Of a stretch of 64,000 bases of DNA, positions 42,991 to 51,795 are shown piece by piece (within the stretch, counting starts at the first letter, position 1; every line of letters begins with the position of its first letter). The stretch is from Pseudoduganella albidiflava (GTDB lineage Bacteria; Pseudomonadota; Gammaproteobacteria; Burkholderiales; Burkholderiaceae_D), in contig NZ_CP036401.1 of NCBI RefSeq assembly GCF_004322755.1, positions 6,820,001 to 6,884,000 on the forward strand, written 5' to 3'. The notes beneath the pieces were generated by a model. It ran no database searches, was not told the origin of the DNA, and saw nothing but the letters and a program-made list of their open reading frames with translations. Made by a program: the position numbers and the translations under genes.

Positions 42991-43977
42991 TCAGGTGTCA
43001 ATCGGCAGCAGGCCTGCCGCGCGCGCCAGGGCGAGCAGCCCGGCGGGCGCCGTGTTATCCAGCACCAGGTCGGCGGGCCGCTCGAAGCGGTGCAGCGCCA
43101 CCTGGTAGCGGGCGCACAGGTTCGGCGCGCCCACCAGCGCCAGCGGCTGCGAGCCCAGGCCGGCCATCGCGCGCCATTGCAGGCCAGCACGCAGTTCGTG
43201 GCCGATCAGCAGACCGGACAGGTAATCAGCCAGCATCTCATGCGGCAGGCGGCCGGTGACGCCGAGGCTGCGCGCGGCAAAGATCTGGTGCGGCAGCCCC
43301 AGCTCGCCATGGTCGCGCGCCGCGTCGACTCCCTGCACGAACGCATCGGGGTCGACCGGCGCATCGTCCGGCATCAGGCGGCCCAGCACGGAATGCTGGC
43401 GCAGCACGGCATACAGCTCGCCCGTCATGTGCGTGGCGAAGCGCACGATGCGTTCGCCGCAGACCTGCGTCCATTTCGAGTGGGTGCCGGGCAGCACCAC
43501 GCAGCTGGACGCGCCCAGTGTGCCATGCAGGTGCAGCGCGCCCACCACCTGCGTTTCCTCGCCGCGCATCACGTCCGGCGGCAGGCTGGTATCGTCGAAC
43601 AGCACGCCGGGCACGATGTAGGGAGCAGATGCGGAAATCGATGAGGAAGCGGATGCGGCGCCATCGCCCGTCCCGGGACGGCGCAGGCCGGCCGCCAATG
43701 CGGCGGCGCCGGCCGGGCAGCGCACATACGGCACGTCCAGCCAGCCGTGCGTGCTGCCGACCATGCCGCATGCCAGCACCGGCAAGCCGGCGTGCGCGGC
43801 GCGCCAGGCACCGGCCACGTCATCGAACGCCGCCACGAAGGCGCCATGGCCGGACAGCGTGGAGGCGCCCTGGTCCGACTTGCGCTCTTCCAGCACGGCG
43901 CCGTCGGGCGCGACCAGCCACGCGCGCAGGCTGGTGCTGCCCCAGTCCAGACCGATGAGGGCGGGCGTGGTCACCAT
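42991..43977 (-). CDS. dgoK: 2-dehydro-3-deoxygalactonokinase
   Basis: A 328-residue sugar kinase of the DgoK family. [15 protein letters not shown] is the phosphate-1 motif, [12 protein letters not shown] the family's substrate and ATP region near residue 175, and [10 protein letters not shown] and [13 protein letters not shown] are C-terminal motifs. It phosphorylates 2-keto-3-deoxygalactonate to KDPGal. The ATG at 43977 overlaps the dgoD stop by 7 bases; a longer open frame upstream lies in dgoD. An Ala/Ser-rich insert (about residues 107-118) is unusual and probably a surface loop. Confidence 0.92.
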   Translation of the reverse strand: MVTTPALIGLDWGSTSLRAWLVAPDGAVLEERKSDQGASTLSGHGAFVAAFDDVAGAWRAAHAGLPVLACGMVGSTHGWLDVPYVRCPAGAAALAAGLRRPGTGDGAASASSSISASAPYIVPGVLFDDTSLPPDVMRGEETQVVGALHLHGTLGASSCVVLPGTHSKWTQVCGERIVRFATHMTGELYAVLRQHSVLGRLMPDDAPVDPDAFVQGVDAARDHGELGLPHQIFAARSLGVTGRLPHEMLADYLSGLLIGHELRAGLQWRAMAGLGSQPLALVGAPNLCARYQVALHRFERPADLVLDNTAPAGLLALARAAGLLPIDT

Positions 43978-45119
43978 TCCGCCACGCTGCCGTCCGGGTG
44001 GCGCCACACGGGGTTGCGCCAATCCGGCGGATTCTGGCTGGCGGCGACGACGCGCTCTTCGTCGACGATCACACCCAGGCCCGGCTTGGGCAGCGGCGGG
44101 AAGTAGCCATCGGTGATCTGGAAATCCTCGCGATTGACGACATAGTCGAAGAGCTCGGCGCCCTTGTTGTAGTGGATGCCCATGCTCTGCTCCTGCAGCA
44201 CGGCGTTGTGCGACACGAAATCCACCTGCAGGCACGCGGCCAGCGCCACGGGGCCCAGCGGGCAATGGGGCGCGAACGCCACGTCGTAGGCCTCGGCCAT
44301 CGCGGCGATCTTCACGCACTCGGTAATGCCGCCGGCATGCGACAGGTCCGGCTGCACGATCGCGATGCCGCCGCGCTGGAACACGTGCTTGAATTCGAAG
44401 CGCGAGTACATGCGCTCGCCCGCCGCCAGCGGGATCGACGTGTGCTCGGCCAGCCGCGGATAGTACTCGGCCTGCTCGGCCAGTACCGGTTCCTCGACGA
44501 ACAGGGGGCGGAACGGCTCCAGCTCGCGCAGCAGCACCTTGGCCATCGGCGCGGCCACGCGGCCGTGGAAGTCGATGCCGAATTCGATGGTGTTGCCGAA
44601 CGCTTCGCGGATCTGCGCGATGCGCGCCACGGCCGCATCCACCGCGGTGGCGGTGTCGACCATGCCCAGTTCCTCGGTGCCGTTCAACTTGAAGGTATGG
44701 ATGCCGATCTCGCGCAGCGTAAGGATGCCTTCGATGACGTCCGCCGGGCGGTCGCCGCCGACCCAGCTGTACATCTTCATCTTGTCGCGCACGCGGCCGC
44801 CCAGCAGCTCGTAGACCGGCACGCCGAGCGCCTTGCCCTTGATGTCCCACAGCGCCTGGTCGACCCCGGCGATCGCGCTCATCAGGATCGCCCCGCCCCG
44901 GTAGAAGCCGCCCCGGTACATCACCTGCCACAGGTCGTTGATACGTGTCGGATCCTGGCCCACCAGGTAATCGCTCAATTCGTTGACGGCCGCTTCGACG
45001 GTGCGCGCGCGGCCCTCGATGACCGGCTCGCCCCAGCCGGTGATGCCTTCATCGGTCTCGATCTTCAGGAACATCCAGCGGGGCGGTACGCGGTACAACG
45101 TCAGCTTGGTGATTTTCAT
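43971..45119 (-). CDS. dgoD: D-galactonate dehydratase
   Basis: A 382-residue enolase-superfamily dehydratase that converts D-galactonate to 2-keto-3-deoxygalactonate. It begins [15 protein letters not shown], has [14 protein letters not shown] (first metal Asp and catalytic His, near residue 183), [10 protein letters not shown] and [10 protein letters not shown] as the next metal ligands, and [14 protein letters not shown] with the general-acid His near 285. It is the first gene of the minus-strand galactan locus and so its promoter (45174-45203) probably drives dgoD, dgoK and dgoA, and perhaps GH35 and the TonB receptor. Confidence 0.95.
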   Translation of the reverse strand: MKITKLTLYRVPPRWMFLKIETDEGITGWGEPVIEGRARTVEAAVNELSDYLVGQDPTRINDLWQVMYRGGFYRGGAILMSAIAGVDQALWDIKGKALGVPVYELLGGRVRDKMKMYSWVGGDRPADVIEGILTLREIGIHTFKLNGTEELGMVDTATAVDAAVARIAQIREAFGNTIEFGIDFHGRVAAPMAKVLLRELEPFRPLFVEEPVLAEQAEYYPRLAEHTSIPLAAGERMYSRFEFKHVFQRGGIAIVQPDLSHAGGITECVKIAAMAEAYDVAFAPHCPLGPVALAACLQVDFVSHNAVLQEQSMGIHYNKGAELFDYVVNREDFQITDGYFPPLPKPGLGVIVDEERVVAASQNPPDWRNPVWRHPDGSVAEW

Positions 45120-45173
45120 GTCGGCCAGGGGGAATGTGGTCAGGCCAGTGTAGCGTGATCAGGTAGACATGAA

Positions 45174-45213
45174 ATATTGATTATTCAGCAGAACGTATAT
45201 CAAATTTACATAT
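45174..45213 (-). promoter_or_regulatory. dgoD: candidate dgoD promoter with dyad
   Basis: On the minus strand TTGATA (45203-45198) and, after 17-18 bases, TCAATA or CAATAT near 45180-45174 form a moderate promoter. An imperfect 17-base dyad ATAT-N9-ATAT centred on AAATTT (45197-45213) overlaps the -35 and is a plausible regulator site. Which regulator binds it is unknown. Confidence 0.45.
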
Positions 45214-45257
45214 CTACGGGCGCCGGCTCAAACCATGCAAAAAAGATTAAAAATAGC

Positions 45258-45286
45258 TTGCAATTGAATCGCGCGCTATCTATACT
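45258..45286 (+). promoter_or_regulatory. sigma-70 promoter of the exported hydrolase gene, related to that at 24997
   Basis: TTGCAA (45258-45263), a 17-base spacer and TATACT (45281-45286). Counted from the AAAT before the -35 to the end of the -10, 27 of 36 positions match the promoter at 24997-25032. The pair ATAGC/GCTAT brackets the -35 and spacer here too, suggesting the same regulator family. Confidence 0.6.
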
Positions 45287-45396
45287 TCAGTCCATGGGTT
45301 GACGCAGCAGAGAGCAAGTAACGCAGTAAGGAGCAAGCAGCGCCAACCAGGCAGGAACGCAGCGCCGGGATTATCCCGGCACAATGGAAGTAAACA

Positions 45397-45416
45397 AGTA
45401 GCACGCTATCTAATCG
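45397..45416 (+). promoter_or_regulatory. leader motif copy 3
   Basis: AGTAGCACGCTATCTAATCG lies 46 bases before the start at 45443 and about 110 bases after the promoter. It matches 18 of 20 positions with the motif at 25526. A shorter relative, CACTATCTAAT, is at 46248-46258 before the next gene. Confidence 0.5.
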
Positions 45417-45442
45417 AACGTTATTCACTTTAGGAGATCACC

Positions 45443-46225
45443 ATGAACGCCATCAAATCCATCGCCCTCGCCCTGTCGATCATCGGTTCCGCTTCGGCGA
45501 TCGCCGCCCCGGCCGCCAGCGTCAAGCCCACCGTCATCCTGGTCCACGGCGCATTCGCCGATTCGACCAGCTGGAACGGCGTCGCCGCCAAGCTGCGCGC
45601 CGACGGCTACAACGTGATCGGCGCGGCCAACCCGCTGCGCAGCGTGAAAGGCGATGCGGCCGCCGTGGCGACCATCGTGAAAAGCGTCAAGGGTCCGGTG
45701 GTGCTGGTCGGCCACTCGTACGGCGGTGCCGTGATCTCGGCCGCGGCCTACGGCCAGTCCAACGTGAAGAGCCTGGTGTACGTGGCGGCCTTCGCTCCGG
45801 ACCAGGGCGAGACCGCGCTCGAACTGTCGGGCCGCTACCCGGGCGGCACCCTGGGCCCGGCACTGGCCGAGCCGGTGGCCCTGCCGGACGGCGGCAAGGA
45901 TTTCTACATCCAGCAAGACAAGTTCCACCAGCAGTTCGCCGCCGACGTGCCGAAAGCGCAAGCCGAACTGATGGCGGTAGCCCAGCGCCCGATCGCCGAA
46001 GCGGCGTTGACGGAAGCAGCCAGCGCACCAGCCTGGAAGAACCTGCCGTCGTACTTCGTGTACGGCACCGCCGACAAGAATATCCCGGCCGCCGCGCTGA
46101 AATTCATGGCCGACCGTGCGCAGTCGCGGAAAACCGTGGCCATCCCTGGCGCTTCCCACGTGGTGATGACGTCGCGCCCGGCCGAAGTGGCGAAGCTGAT
46201 CGAGACCGCCGCGCAAACGAACTGA
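45443..46225 (+). CDS. exported alpha/beta hydrolase
   Basis: A 260-residue hydrolase with signal peptide MNAIKSIALALSIIGSASAIA. It has VILVHGAFADSTSW near residue 31, the nucleophile elbow LVGHSYGGAVIS near 92 and the catalytic His in IPGASHVVMTSRP near 236. The pattern is that of the YkuD-unrelated, AB-hydrolase-6 type proteins often found in stress-responsive loci. The substrate is unknown and the protein is probably periplasmic. TAGGAG 8 bases upstream supports the start. It is preceded by the promoter and leader motif described at 45258 and 45397, and followed after 52 bases by a second exported hydrolase. Confidence 0.87.
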   Translation: MNAIKSIALALSIIGSASAIAAPAASVKPTVILVHGAFADSTSWNGVAAKLRADGYNVIGAANPLRSVKGDAAAVATIVKSVKGPVVLVGHSYGGAVISAAAYGQSNVKSLVYVAAFAPDQGETALELSGRYPGGTLGPALAEPVALPDGGKDFYIQQDKFHQQFAADVPKAQAELMAVAQRPIAEAALTEAASAPAWKNLPSYFVYGTADKNIPAAALKFMADRAQSRKTVAIPGASHVVMTSRPAEVAKLIETAAQTN

Positions 46226-46277
46226 TTTCGCCACCATTTAAATCGCTCACTATCTAATAATAAGCAAAGGAACTGCC

Positions 46278-47288
46278 ATGAACACCGTGAAAACCCTGCT
46301 CGCCACCGCCCTGCTCGCCGCCACGGCAGCCACCACCGCCAGCGCCCTGCCCGGCGTCGAACGGCAAACCGCCGGCTTCCTGCAAGCCATCGAAGGCGGC
46401 AAGCCGATCGAACAGATGACGCCGGAGGAAGCCCGCGCGGTGCTGGTGGGTGCGCAGGCCGGCGCAAAGATGAAATTGCCGGCGGCCGATGTGAGCGAAA
46501 AAACGGTCACGCTGGAGGGCAAGCCGGTCAAGCTGACCATCGTGCGCCCGGCCGGCGTGAAGGGCACGGTGCCGGTGTTCATGTTCTTCCACGGCGGCGG
46601 CTGGGTGCTGGGCGATTACCCGACGCACGAACGGCTGGTGCGCGACCTGGTCGCCGGTTCCGGCGCGGCGGCGGTGTTCGTCAACTACACGCCATCGCCG
46701 GAAGCGGGATACGGCGTGGCGATCAACGAAGCCTATGCCGCCACCCGCTGGGTCGCCGCCCATGGCGCGGAAATCGGCGTGGATGGCAAGCGCCTGGCGG
46801 TCGCCGGCAATAGCGTGGGCGGCAACATGGCGGCGGTGGTCAGCCTGATGGCCAAGGACAGGGGCGGCCCGGCGCTGCGTGCCCAGGTGCTGCTGTGGCC
46901 CGTGACGGATGCGAACTTCGACACGCCGTCCTACCAGCAGTATGCGGATGGCCATTTCCTGACGAAGAACATGATGGCCTGGTTCTGGGACAATTACACC
47001 CGCGACGCGGCGGCCCGCAAGGAGATCTACGCAGCCCCGCTGCAGGCCAGCATCGAACAGCTGAAAGGCTTGCCGCCCGCGCTGATCCAGACCGCCGAAT
47101 TCGACGTGCTGCGCGATGAAGGCGAAGCCTACGGCCGCAAGCTCGACGCCGCCGGCGTGGTGGTCAAGTCGGTGCGCTACAACGGCATGATCCACGACTT
47201 CGGGCTGCTCAATGCGCTCTCCGACGTGCCGGCGGTGCGCAGTGCGATGGACCAGGCGGCGGGCGAGTTGAAGCTGCGGTTGAAGTGA
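46278..47288 (+). CDS. exported alpha/beta hydrolase, hormone-sensitive-lipase type
   Basis: A 336-residue esterase of the HSL (family IV) group. A signal peptide ends near residue 24 (ATTASA). The oxyanion motif is FMFFHGGGWVLGDY near residue 98, the nucleophile elbow VAGNSVGGNMAAV near 176 with Ser in GNSVG, the Asp is in IQTAEFDVLRDEG near 277 and the His in NGMIHDFGLLN near 308. These enzymes hydrolyse short acyl or carboxyl esters. It follows the hydrolase at 45443 in the same direction with a short leader related to the shared motif, and ends in a strong terminator. AAAGGAA precedes the start. Confidence 0.9.
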   Translation: MNTVKTLLATALLAATAATTASALPGVERQTAGFLQAIEGGKPIEQMTPEEARAVLVGAQAGAKMKLPAADVSEKTVTLEGKPVKLTIVRPAGVKGTVPVFMFFHGGGWVLGDYPTHERLVRDLVAGSGAAAVFVNYTPSPEAGYGVAINEAYAATRWVAAHGAEIGVDGKRLAVAGNSVGGNMAAVVSLMAKDRGGPALRAQVLLWPVTDANFDTPSYQQYADGHFLTKNMMAWFWDNYTRDAAARKEIYAAPLQASIEQLKGLPPALIQTAEFDVLRDEGEAYGRKLDAAGVVVKSVRYNGMIHDFGLLNALSDVPAVRSAMDQAAGELKLRLK

Positions 47289-47338
47289 GCTGACGGAGGG
47301 CCTGCCCTGGGTCGATCCTATCCAAGCGGCAGTGACGG

Positions 47339-47369
47339 CGGGTACCTCGACGAGGTGCCCGTTTTGTTT
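47339..47369 (+). terminator. rho-independent terminator after HSL-type hydrolase gene
   Basis: CGGGTACCTC (47339-47348) and GAGGTGCCCG (47352-47361) form a ten-pair stem with one T-G wobble and a three-base loop, followed by TTTTGTTT. The T-run reaches the stop codon of the convergent hipA gene. Confidence 0.88.
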
Positions 47370-48616
47370 CAGCGACGGAGAAGTTTCTGGTTTTCCTCCA
47401 GCCGTGTGAGCAGCAGCTCCTGCCACTCAGGCCCCAGCCAGTGCGCCGTACTATCAAAGCCTTTACGCACCCGGACGAGAATATCGTCGAGATAACGTTC
47501 CGCCTCCTCTACGTTGGCAAATCCGAACCGCCGCGTATCTGCTAGCGCAGCGGCGCGGGAAATATCGAACCTTCCCATCGACAGCTGGAGCATCAGCGTG
47601 CGAGGAGTCTCGACGGGATTCGGTACCACGTCGAACGCCGGGGCAAGCCGCCAGCGCTTTTGATCGTGGCGGTAGACAACCGCATGATTACGCACATGAT
47701 CGTCGTCGTTTCCGCACAGCGCATTGAAGATCATGCGGCCGAATAACTCGATGCGGTCCTCGACCGGTGCGCCAATCCTGCGTAACTCCTCTGCCAGGCG
47801 CGGGTAACTCCAACGGTCCATGTGCGTCGCGTCACCGGGATATTCAGCTTGCAGCAGCGACGCAGCACTGACACACATGCGGCGCTGGTGATGTTCGCGA
47901 TCGAAGCGCAACACTCGCACGGCGCTGCGGCCAGCCGCTGCGCCGTGAAAAGCGGTCTGCGCAAAGTCCAACCCGCTTGCTGCTCCCCATTGCTGTGCCA
48001 TGTGTTCCAACCGAGGTATTTCTGCCACGTCGGTTGCTACCTGTGGCTTGACGAGCCAATACTGCCCAGCTTCATCCTGCACAGTCGCCTTGGGACGGGC
48101 ACCACCGACACTGGCGGTTTGCACCAGGCGTTTCCTGAGCCTGACATCAACGGCCGGCCTGCGCTCACTCATGGCATTCAGTTCTTCGACCAGCAGGGAC
48201 AGTTGCGGCAGCTTAGGGCTCGCCAGTTCGGCAACCGATGGCTTCTTGCCGGTACCAACGGCAAGCGCACCCCATCGGTCGGTGTTCCCTGCCAGGACGA
48301 GGTAGCGCTGCAGCGGGGCTCCTTCAGGAAGGTTGTGCACTCGCCGCAACAGCGCCTGGCCCCAGGCATCAGGACAGGCATCCCTGAGCACGTCGTGCAA
48401 GCCCTGGTATCGCTCGGCAGTCCATTCGGTATCGGGCCTGAATGGCAGGTTGACCGGATCGATTGACCATGCCAGAGCGGCGTCCACGTAACTGGGGGCG
48501 TATCGAAATTGGCCGTTGATGTTTTCCGCTGGCTTGAGATAGCGGCCTACCGTAACCCAGTCGCCGGTGTCAGGACGCTGGAGGTAGACGAAGAGCGGCC
48601 TAGAAGTAGTCGCCAT
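47369..48616 (-). CDS. hipA: HipA-family serine/threonine kinase toxin
   Basis: A 415-residue HipA-family kinase. The glycine-rich loop with the candidate autophosphorylated region is ASVGGARPKATV (residues 168-179), the catalytic Asp305 and metal Asn310 are in GNDDDHVRNH, and the DFG-like Asp329 in LAPAFDVVPN. In E. coli HipA phosphorylates glutamyl-tRNA synthetase and causes persistence. The start at 48616 is chosen with GGAGAAGG just upstream; a GTG at 48628 is an alternative. It overlaps the hipB stop by 17 bases. Confidence 0.88.
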   Translation of the reverse strand: MATTSRPLFVYLQRPDTGDWVTVGRYLKPAENINGQFRYAPSYVDAALAWSIDPVNLPFRPDTEWTAERYQGLHDVLRDACPDAWGQALLRRVHNLPEGAPLQRYLVLAGNTDRWGALAVGTGKKPSVAELASPKLPQLSLLVEELNAMSERRPAVDVRLRKRLVQTASVGGARPKATVQDEAGQYWLVKPQVATDVAEIPRLEHMAQQWGAASGLDFAQTAFHGAAAGRSAVRVLRFDREHHQRRMCVSAASLLQAEYPGDATHMDRWSYPRLAEELRRIGAPVEDRIELFGRMIFNALCGNDDDHVRNHAVVYRHDQKRWRLAPAFDVVPNPVETPRTLMLQLSMGRFDISRAAALADTRRFGFANVEEAERYLDDILVRVRKGFDSTAHWLGPEWQELLLTRLEENQKLLRR

Positions 48617-48932
48617 CGCCTTCTCCACGCTCCAGCTTTCCGTGCCTTACCCTTTGTCCCGTGGCCGTACCGAGCGAAGCCGGCAACGATGGAACCGCCT
48701 GATCGAACAGGCCCAGCACGAGAAGTGTCGCCAGATAAGTGCCAGCGGCAGCCCCTGGATCGCCACGCTCCAGGCGTCGCAGGGTTGCCTCGGATATCCC
48801 TACCCTTTCGCACAGGTCTGCAATGGTAATTCGTTGTCGCAGTCGCTCAGCTCGCAGGACCATTCCCCAGGCGATCAGGCGTTCCCGTACCAGGGTCGGA
48901 AGGGCATCAGCATCGGTACTCTTTTTAGGCAT
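48600..48932 (-). CDS. hipB: HipB-like antitoxin (helix-turn-helix)
   Basis: A 110-residue XRE-type helix-turn-helix protein that precedes and overlaps hipA. The helix-turn-helix is TIADLCERVGISEATLRRLE (residues about 37-56), followed by a GDPGAAAGTYLATLLVLGLF segment and an acidic, flexible C-terminus (RGEGDGDYF). HipB binds HipA and represses the operon. The start at 48932 has no strong SD; no better start is visible. Two dyads lie upstream (48960-48998). Confidence 0.82.
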   Translation of the reverse strand: MPKKSTDADALPTLVRERLIAWGMVLRAERLRQRITIADLCERVGISEATLRRLERGDPGAAAGTYLATLLVLGLFDQAVPSLPASLGTATGQRVRHGKLERGEGDGDYF

Positions 48933-48959
48933 CGGTCAATAATAACATCTCCATCCCAT

Positions 48960-48998
48960 CATAGATATTGTTTTACAATGGATAAGCAGCTATCTATG
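48960..48998. promoter_or_regulatory. nested dyads upstream of hipBA
   Basis: CATAGATA (48960-48967) and TATCTATG (48991-48998) are perfect inverted arms of 8 bases; within them ATTGT-TTT-ACAAT (48967-48979) is a second perfect dyad. The block is AT-rich against its surroundings and lies 28 bases upstream of the hipB start. It is a likely HipB operator, though it does not show the E. coli TATCC-N8-GGATA consensus. Confidence 0.5.
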
Positions 48999-49096
48999 AC
49001 GGCTGATCTATCGAAGTTTTCCGATCCGCTAGAGGAAACCCTCCTTGCCAAACCAGCCCTGCTGGGCCAGCATGCGGCTTTTTCAACGGGATTCCG

Positions 49097-49639
49097 ATGA
49101 ACCTGTGGTTCCGCCTGCTGTACCTGCTGATCAGCACTCCGTTCCGTCCGAAGCTGGCCGCGCCGCACGGCGTCTCGCGCCTGGACTTCCGGGTCTGGTT
49201 CAACGACCTCGACACGAACGGCCACGTCAACAACGGCCGCTACTGGACACTGTTCGACCTGGGCCGCACCGACATCATGCTGCGCATGGGGCTATTGGGC
49301 GCGGTGTTGAAGAACAAGTGGACACCGATCGTCGGCGGCGGCGCGATCCGCTTCCGGCGCGAGCTGCGGCTGTTCCAGCCCTTCGTGCTGGAAACGCGGA
49401 TCGCCGCATGGACGGAAAATCGCGTGGTGTTCGAACAGCGCATCCTGTCCGACGGCGATGTGGTGGCGACGCGGGCGCTGGTGCTGGCCGGCCTGTACTC
49501 CCGCAAGGCGCGAGGCTTCGTGCCGATCGAAACGATCTTCAGCAGCGTGGGCGTGACGGGCGTGCAGTCGCCACCGCTCGATGGCGCGGTGCAGGCGATG
49601 CTGGACCTGGATGCGGCAATGAAGCTGAACGCGGATTGA
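49097..49639 (+). CDS. thioesterase-superfamily protein (hot-dog fold)
   Basis: A 180-residue hot-dog-fold protein of the acyl-CoA thioesterase (Them6-like) type. The start of the fold is VWFNDLDTNGHVNNGRYWTLFD, given here as NDLDTNGHVNN, with Asp and the conserved Gly-His near residue 36-44. A short hydrophobic N-terminus (WFRLLYLLIST) may anchor it to the membrane. It would hydrolyse acyl-CoA or acyl-ACP thioesters. It is convergent with the acetyltransferase gene at 49649, ten bases away. There is no SD that stands out. Confidence 0.85.
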   Translation: MNLWFRLLYLLISTPFRPKLAAPHGVSRLDFRVWFNDLDTNGHVNNGRYWTLFDLGRTDIMLRMGLLGAVLKNKWTPIVGGGAIRFRRELRLFQPFVLETRIAAWTENRVVFEQRILSDGDVVATRALVLAGLYSRKARGFVPIETIFSSVGVTGVQSPPLDGAVQAMLDLDAAMKLNAD

Positions 49640-49648
49640 GACCGCTGG

Positions 49649-50167
49649 CTAGCTCTGCGGCCGTAGCCCGATGCGGAGCAAGCCGCTGCCATCTTCCCGA
49701 TACCCGAGCCGTTCGAACATCCGCCGTGCCCGCGCATTTTCCGGCGCGACGTCCGCCAGCAATGCGTGCAGCCCCAGTACCCCTGTGGCATACGCCGTCA
49801 AGACGGCAAGCGCTTCCGCCATGTGCCCCCTGCCCCAGGCCGAGCGCCTCAGCAGGCACCCGACCTGCGCAGCGCGGCCGGCCGCATCGAAGCTGTGCAG
49901 GCCGCACGTGCCGATCAATTCGCCGCCATCGGCCAGCACGATGGCCCACTCCAGCGACTGGCCACTGGCCAGCAGGCGGCGCACGCTGGCCAGCATCTGT
50001 CCGACCGTGGCCAGGTCGGGAAACGGGTCTTCGTCCGTATAACGCATGACGAGCGGATCGGCATAAATGGCGAAGAGCGCCGCCGCATCCTGTTCGCCCA
50101 TGGGCCGCAGCGCGACGTGTTTGCCTTGCAGGACCGGCAACGCTGCGGGAAGGTGCAGTTCGTTCAT
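49649..50167 (-). CDS. GNAT family N-acetyltransferase
   Basis: A 172-residue GNAT acyltransferase of the RimJ/RimL type. The N-terminal strand LQGKHVALRPMGEQDAAALF, the central EWAIVLADGGELIGTCGLHS and the acetyl-CoA site QVGCLLRRSAWGRGHMAEAL (R/Q-x-x-G-x-G/A form: RSAWGRGHMAEAL) are present, with RMFERLGYREDG at the C-terminus. The substrate is unknown. Its start is one base after the oxidoreductase stop, so it is the third gene of the speE-like operon on this strand and might acetylate a polyamine; that is inference. Confidence 0.87.
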   Translation of the reverse strand: MNELHLPAALPVLQGKHVALRPMGEQDAAALFAIYADPLVMRYTDEDPFPDLATVGQMLASVRRLLASGQSLEWAIVLADGGELIGTCGLHSFDAAGRAAQVGCLLRRSAWGRGHMAEALAVLTAYATGVLGLHALLADVAPENARARRMFERLGYREDGSGLLRIGLRPQS

Positions 50168-50168
50168 C

Positions 50169-51788
50169 TCAGGACAGTGCCGCCCGCGCCGCCTGCCAGC
50201 CCCACCACGACGCTTCCTCGAATACCGAAAACCCGGACAGGTCCGAGTGCGCGAACAGCACCGGCCCGCTGGCATCGCGCAGCGCCTGCACGCCGGGATT
50301 GGACAGGAAGCCCGGCAGCGGCGCGGCCATCGCATGGGCGCGCAGCGTGATGTCGGCACGCTGCACGCAGCCGTCGAACGCATCGCCGTAGGCGGCGCGC
50401 AGGTCGACGGTGGCCAGCGCCAGCAGTTCCTCGGGCGCGGCGGACTGCATCCACTTGCGCGCTTCGCGCGGATCGCGGTCGGCCAGCGCCACATAGCTGG
50501 TGAAGACCGTTTGCGCCGGCGGCGTCTGGCGAATGTCCTGGTGGGTGGACACCACGTAGCCCAGGCCCTGGGTGCCATGCACCACGTTGTCCCATGACAG
50601 CGGCGCTTCCGGCAGCTCTTCGGGGAAACGCTCCAGCAGGAAGTTCGTCACCAGCCAGGGCGCGTACGCCGGCATGTGCCGGGCCGGATCGAAACCATGG
50701 CTGGCGATGTCGTCGACGACATGGCTGGCCACGAACAGCGGCATCGCGCAGATGGCCTTGCGGGCCCGCACCAGGTAGGTACGCGGCTTGCCGTTTTCCA
50801 GCACGAAGCACAGCGCCTCGGCGCGCCCGTCCACGGCCTTCACGGAGGCCACCGTGCCGGCCCGCCGCTGCGCGCCGGTGCGTTCGGCCAGCTTCTCCGC
50901 CAGCGGTTGCAGGCCGCCGGGCCATGTCAGCCAGGCGCCGCCCTCGGCATTGGCGGCTTCGCCGCCGCGCGCGCAAAAATAATGCAGGCCCGCCCAGGCC
51001 GAGACGCGATCGACGCCGGTGCCATAGTCGTCGCGGCAGCAATAGTCGAGGTACCACAGCAAGGTTGGCGCCCGGTAGTTGTTCTGTTCCAGCCAGGTCT
51101 TGAACGTGATGGTGTCGAGCCGGCGCCAGGCCGGATCGTTCGAGGCATGCGCGGCCGGCAGCGTGAAGATCTTGCGGCGGTCCGCGCCGCGCATGCCATG
51201 CAGCTTTTCCATCTCGGCGTTGAAGCGCGCATGCTCGGCCAGTTCCGCCTGCGGCACGCCGGCGCGCGGCGTGATGCCTTCGTGCCACTTGCCGCCGTAC
51301 AGCAGCCGTTCATGGGGCGCGTGCAGGATCAGCTTTTCATCGTAATGCGGCTTCGGGCCGTACGGATCGCGCGTGATGATACCCAGGTCGTACAGCAGGT
51401 GCCGCACGTGCAGGCATTCCTGCGGCGGGATCGGCAGGTAGTGCGCGCCGGTCGGATAGGCCAGCGCGCCATAGGCGCCGCCGGCCGCGTTGCCGAACGG
51501 TTCCGGACCATCGACCATCAGCACGTCCTCGATCCCCTCGCGGCGCAGCTTCCACGCGGCGGTCAGGCCGGCGATGCCGGAACCGAGCACCGCGACGTCG
51601 GCCTCGATGACTTCCGATGGCGCGGGCAGCGCCTGGCGGTCGCGCACAAGGTGGCCTTCGGCGCGGCCGGGGTAATGGAGTGCGGGCTTGATTTCGCGCC
51701 AGCGCCCATAGGCGGCGATGCCCGCGGCGGCGGCGGCACCGCCGGCCCCGAGAGCGGCGGTCCAGCGCAGGAATGAACGGCGTTCCAT
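50169..51788 (-). CDS. FAD-dependent oxidoreductase with Tat-like signal
   Basis: A 539-residue flavin oxidoreductase of the amine-oxidase-like class. A twin-arginine signal (ERRSFLRWTAALGAGGAAAA) suggests a periplasmic, folded and flavinylated protein. The dinucleotide-binding motif is VAVLGSGIAGLTAAWKL (residues about 65-81), and GGAWLTWPGGLQPLAEKLAE near 290 is the substrate-domain loop common in this group. It starts 7 bases after the SpeE-like gene stop and is followed by the acetyltransferase. The neighbourhood suggests a polyamine or its derivative as substrate. I cannot see a catalytic Lys proving amine oxidation. Confidence 0.8.
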   Translation of the reverse strand: MERRSFLRWTAALGAGGAAAAAGIAAYGRWREIKPALHYPGRAEGHLVRDRQALPAPSEVIEADVAVLGSGIAGLTAAWKLRREGIEDVLMVDGPEPFGNAAGGAYGALAYPTGAHYLPIPPQECLHVRHLLYDLGIITRDPYGPKPHYDEKLILHAPHERLLYGGKWHEGITPRAGVPQAELAEHARFNAEMEKLHGMRGADRRKIFTLPAAHASNDPAWRRLDTITFKTWLEQNNYRAPTLLWYLDYCCRDDYGTGVDRVSAWAGLHYFCARGGEAANAEGGAWLTWPGGLQPLAEKLAERTGAQRRAGTVASVKAVDGRAEALCFVLENGKPRTYLVRARKAICAMPLFVASHVVDDIASHGFDPARHMPAYAPWLVTNFLLERFPEELPEAPLSWDNVVHGTQGLGYVVSTHQDIRQTPPAQTVFTSYVALADRDPREARKWMQSAAPEELLALATVDLRAAYGDAFDGCVQRADITLRAHAMAAPLPGFLSNPGVQALRDASGPVLFAHSDLSGFSVFEEASWWGWQAARAALS

Positions 51789-51795
51789 GGTGTCC

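Larger units (their letters stand above)
45120..45442. other. 323-bp divergent intergenic region, dgoD and hydrolase
   Basis: No gene is seen here. It holds a minus-strand promoter and dyad for dgoD (45174-45213), a plus-strand promoter (45258-45286), a hairpin GCCGGGA-TTA-TCCCGGC (45364-45380) in the leader, and the shared leader motif (45397-45416). The leader also contains a purine-rich stretch with repeated AGCAAG words (45305-45345). The plus-strand leader would be about 150 bases long. Confidence 0.6.

Noticed and set aside
39224..43108. Open frame of about 1294 codons on the plus strand opposite the galactan genes
   Set aside because: The opposite strand holds GH35, dgoA and the TonB receptor with clear catalytic motifs; the plus-strand translation is low-complexity and has no family.
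45397..45416. Reading the leader motif as a second -10 promoter element (TATCTAAT)
   Set aside because: No -35 lies 16-18 bases upstream, and a better promoter is at 45258-45286.
48960..48998. E. coli-type HipB operator (TATCC-N8-GGATA)
   Set aside because: A GGATA is present at 48980 but the TATCC partner at the proper distance is not; only the other dyads are reported.
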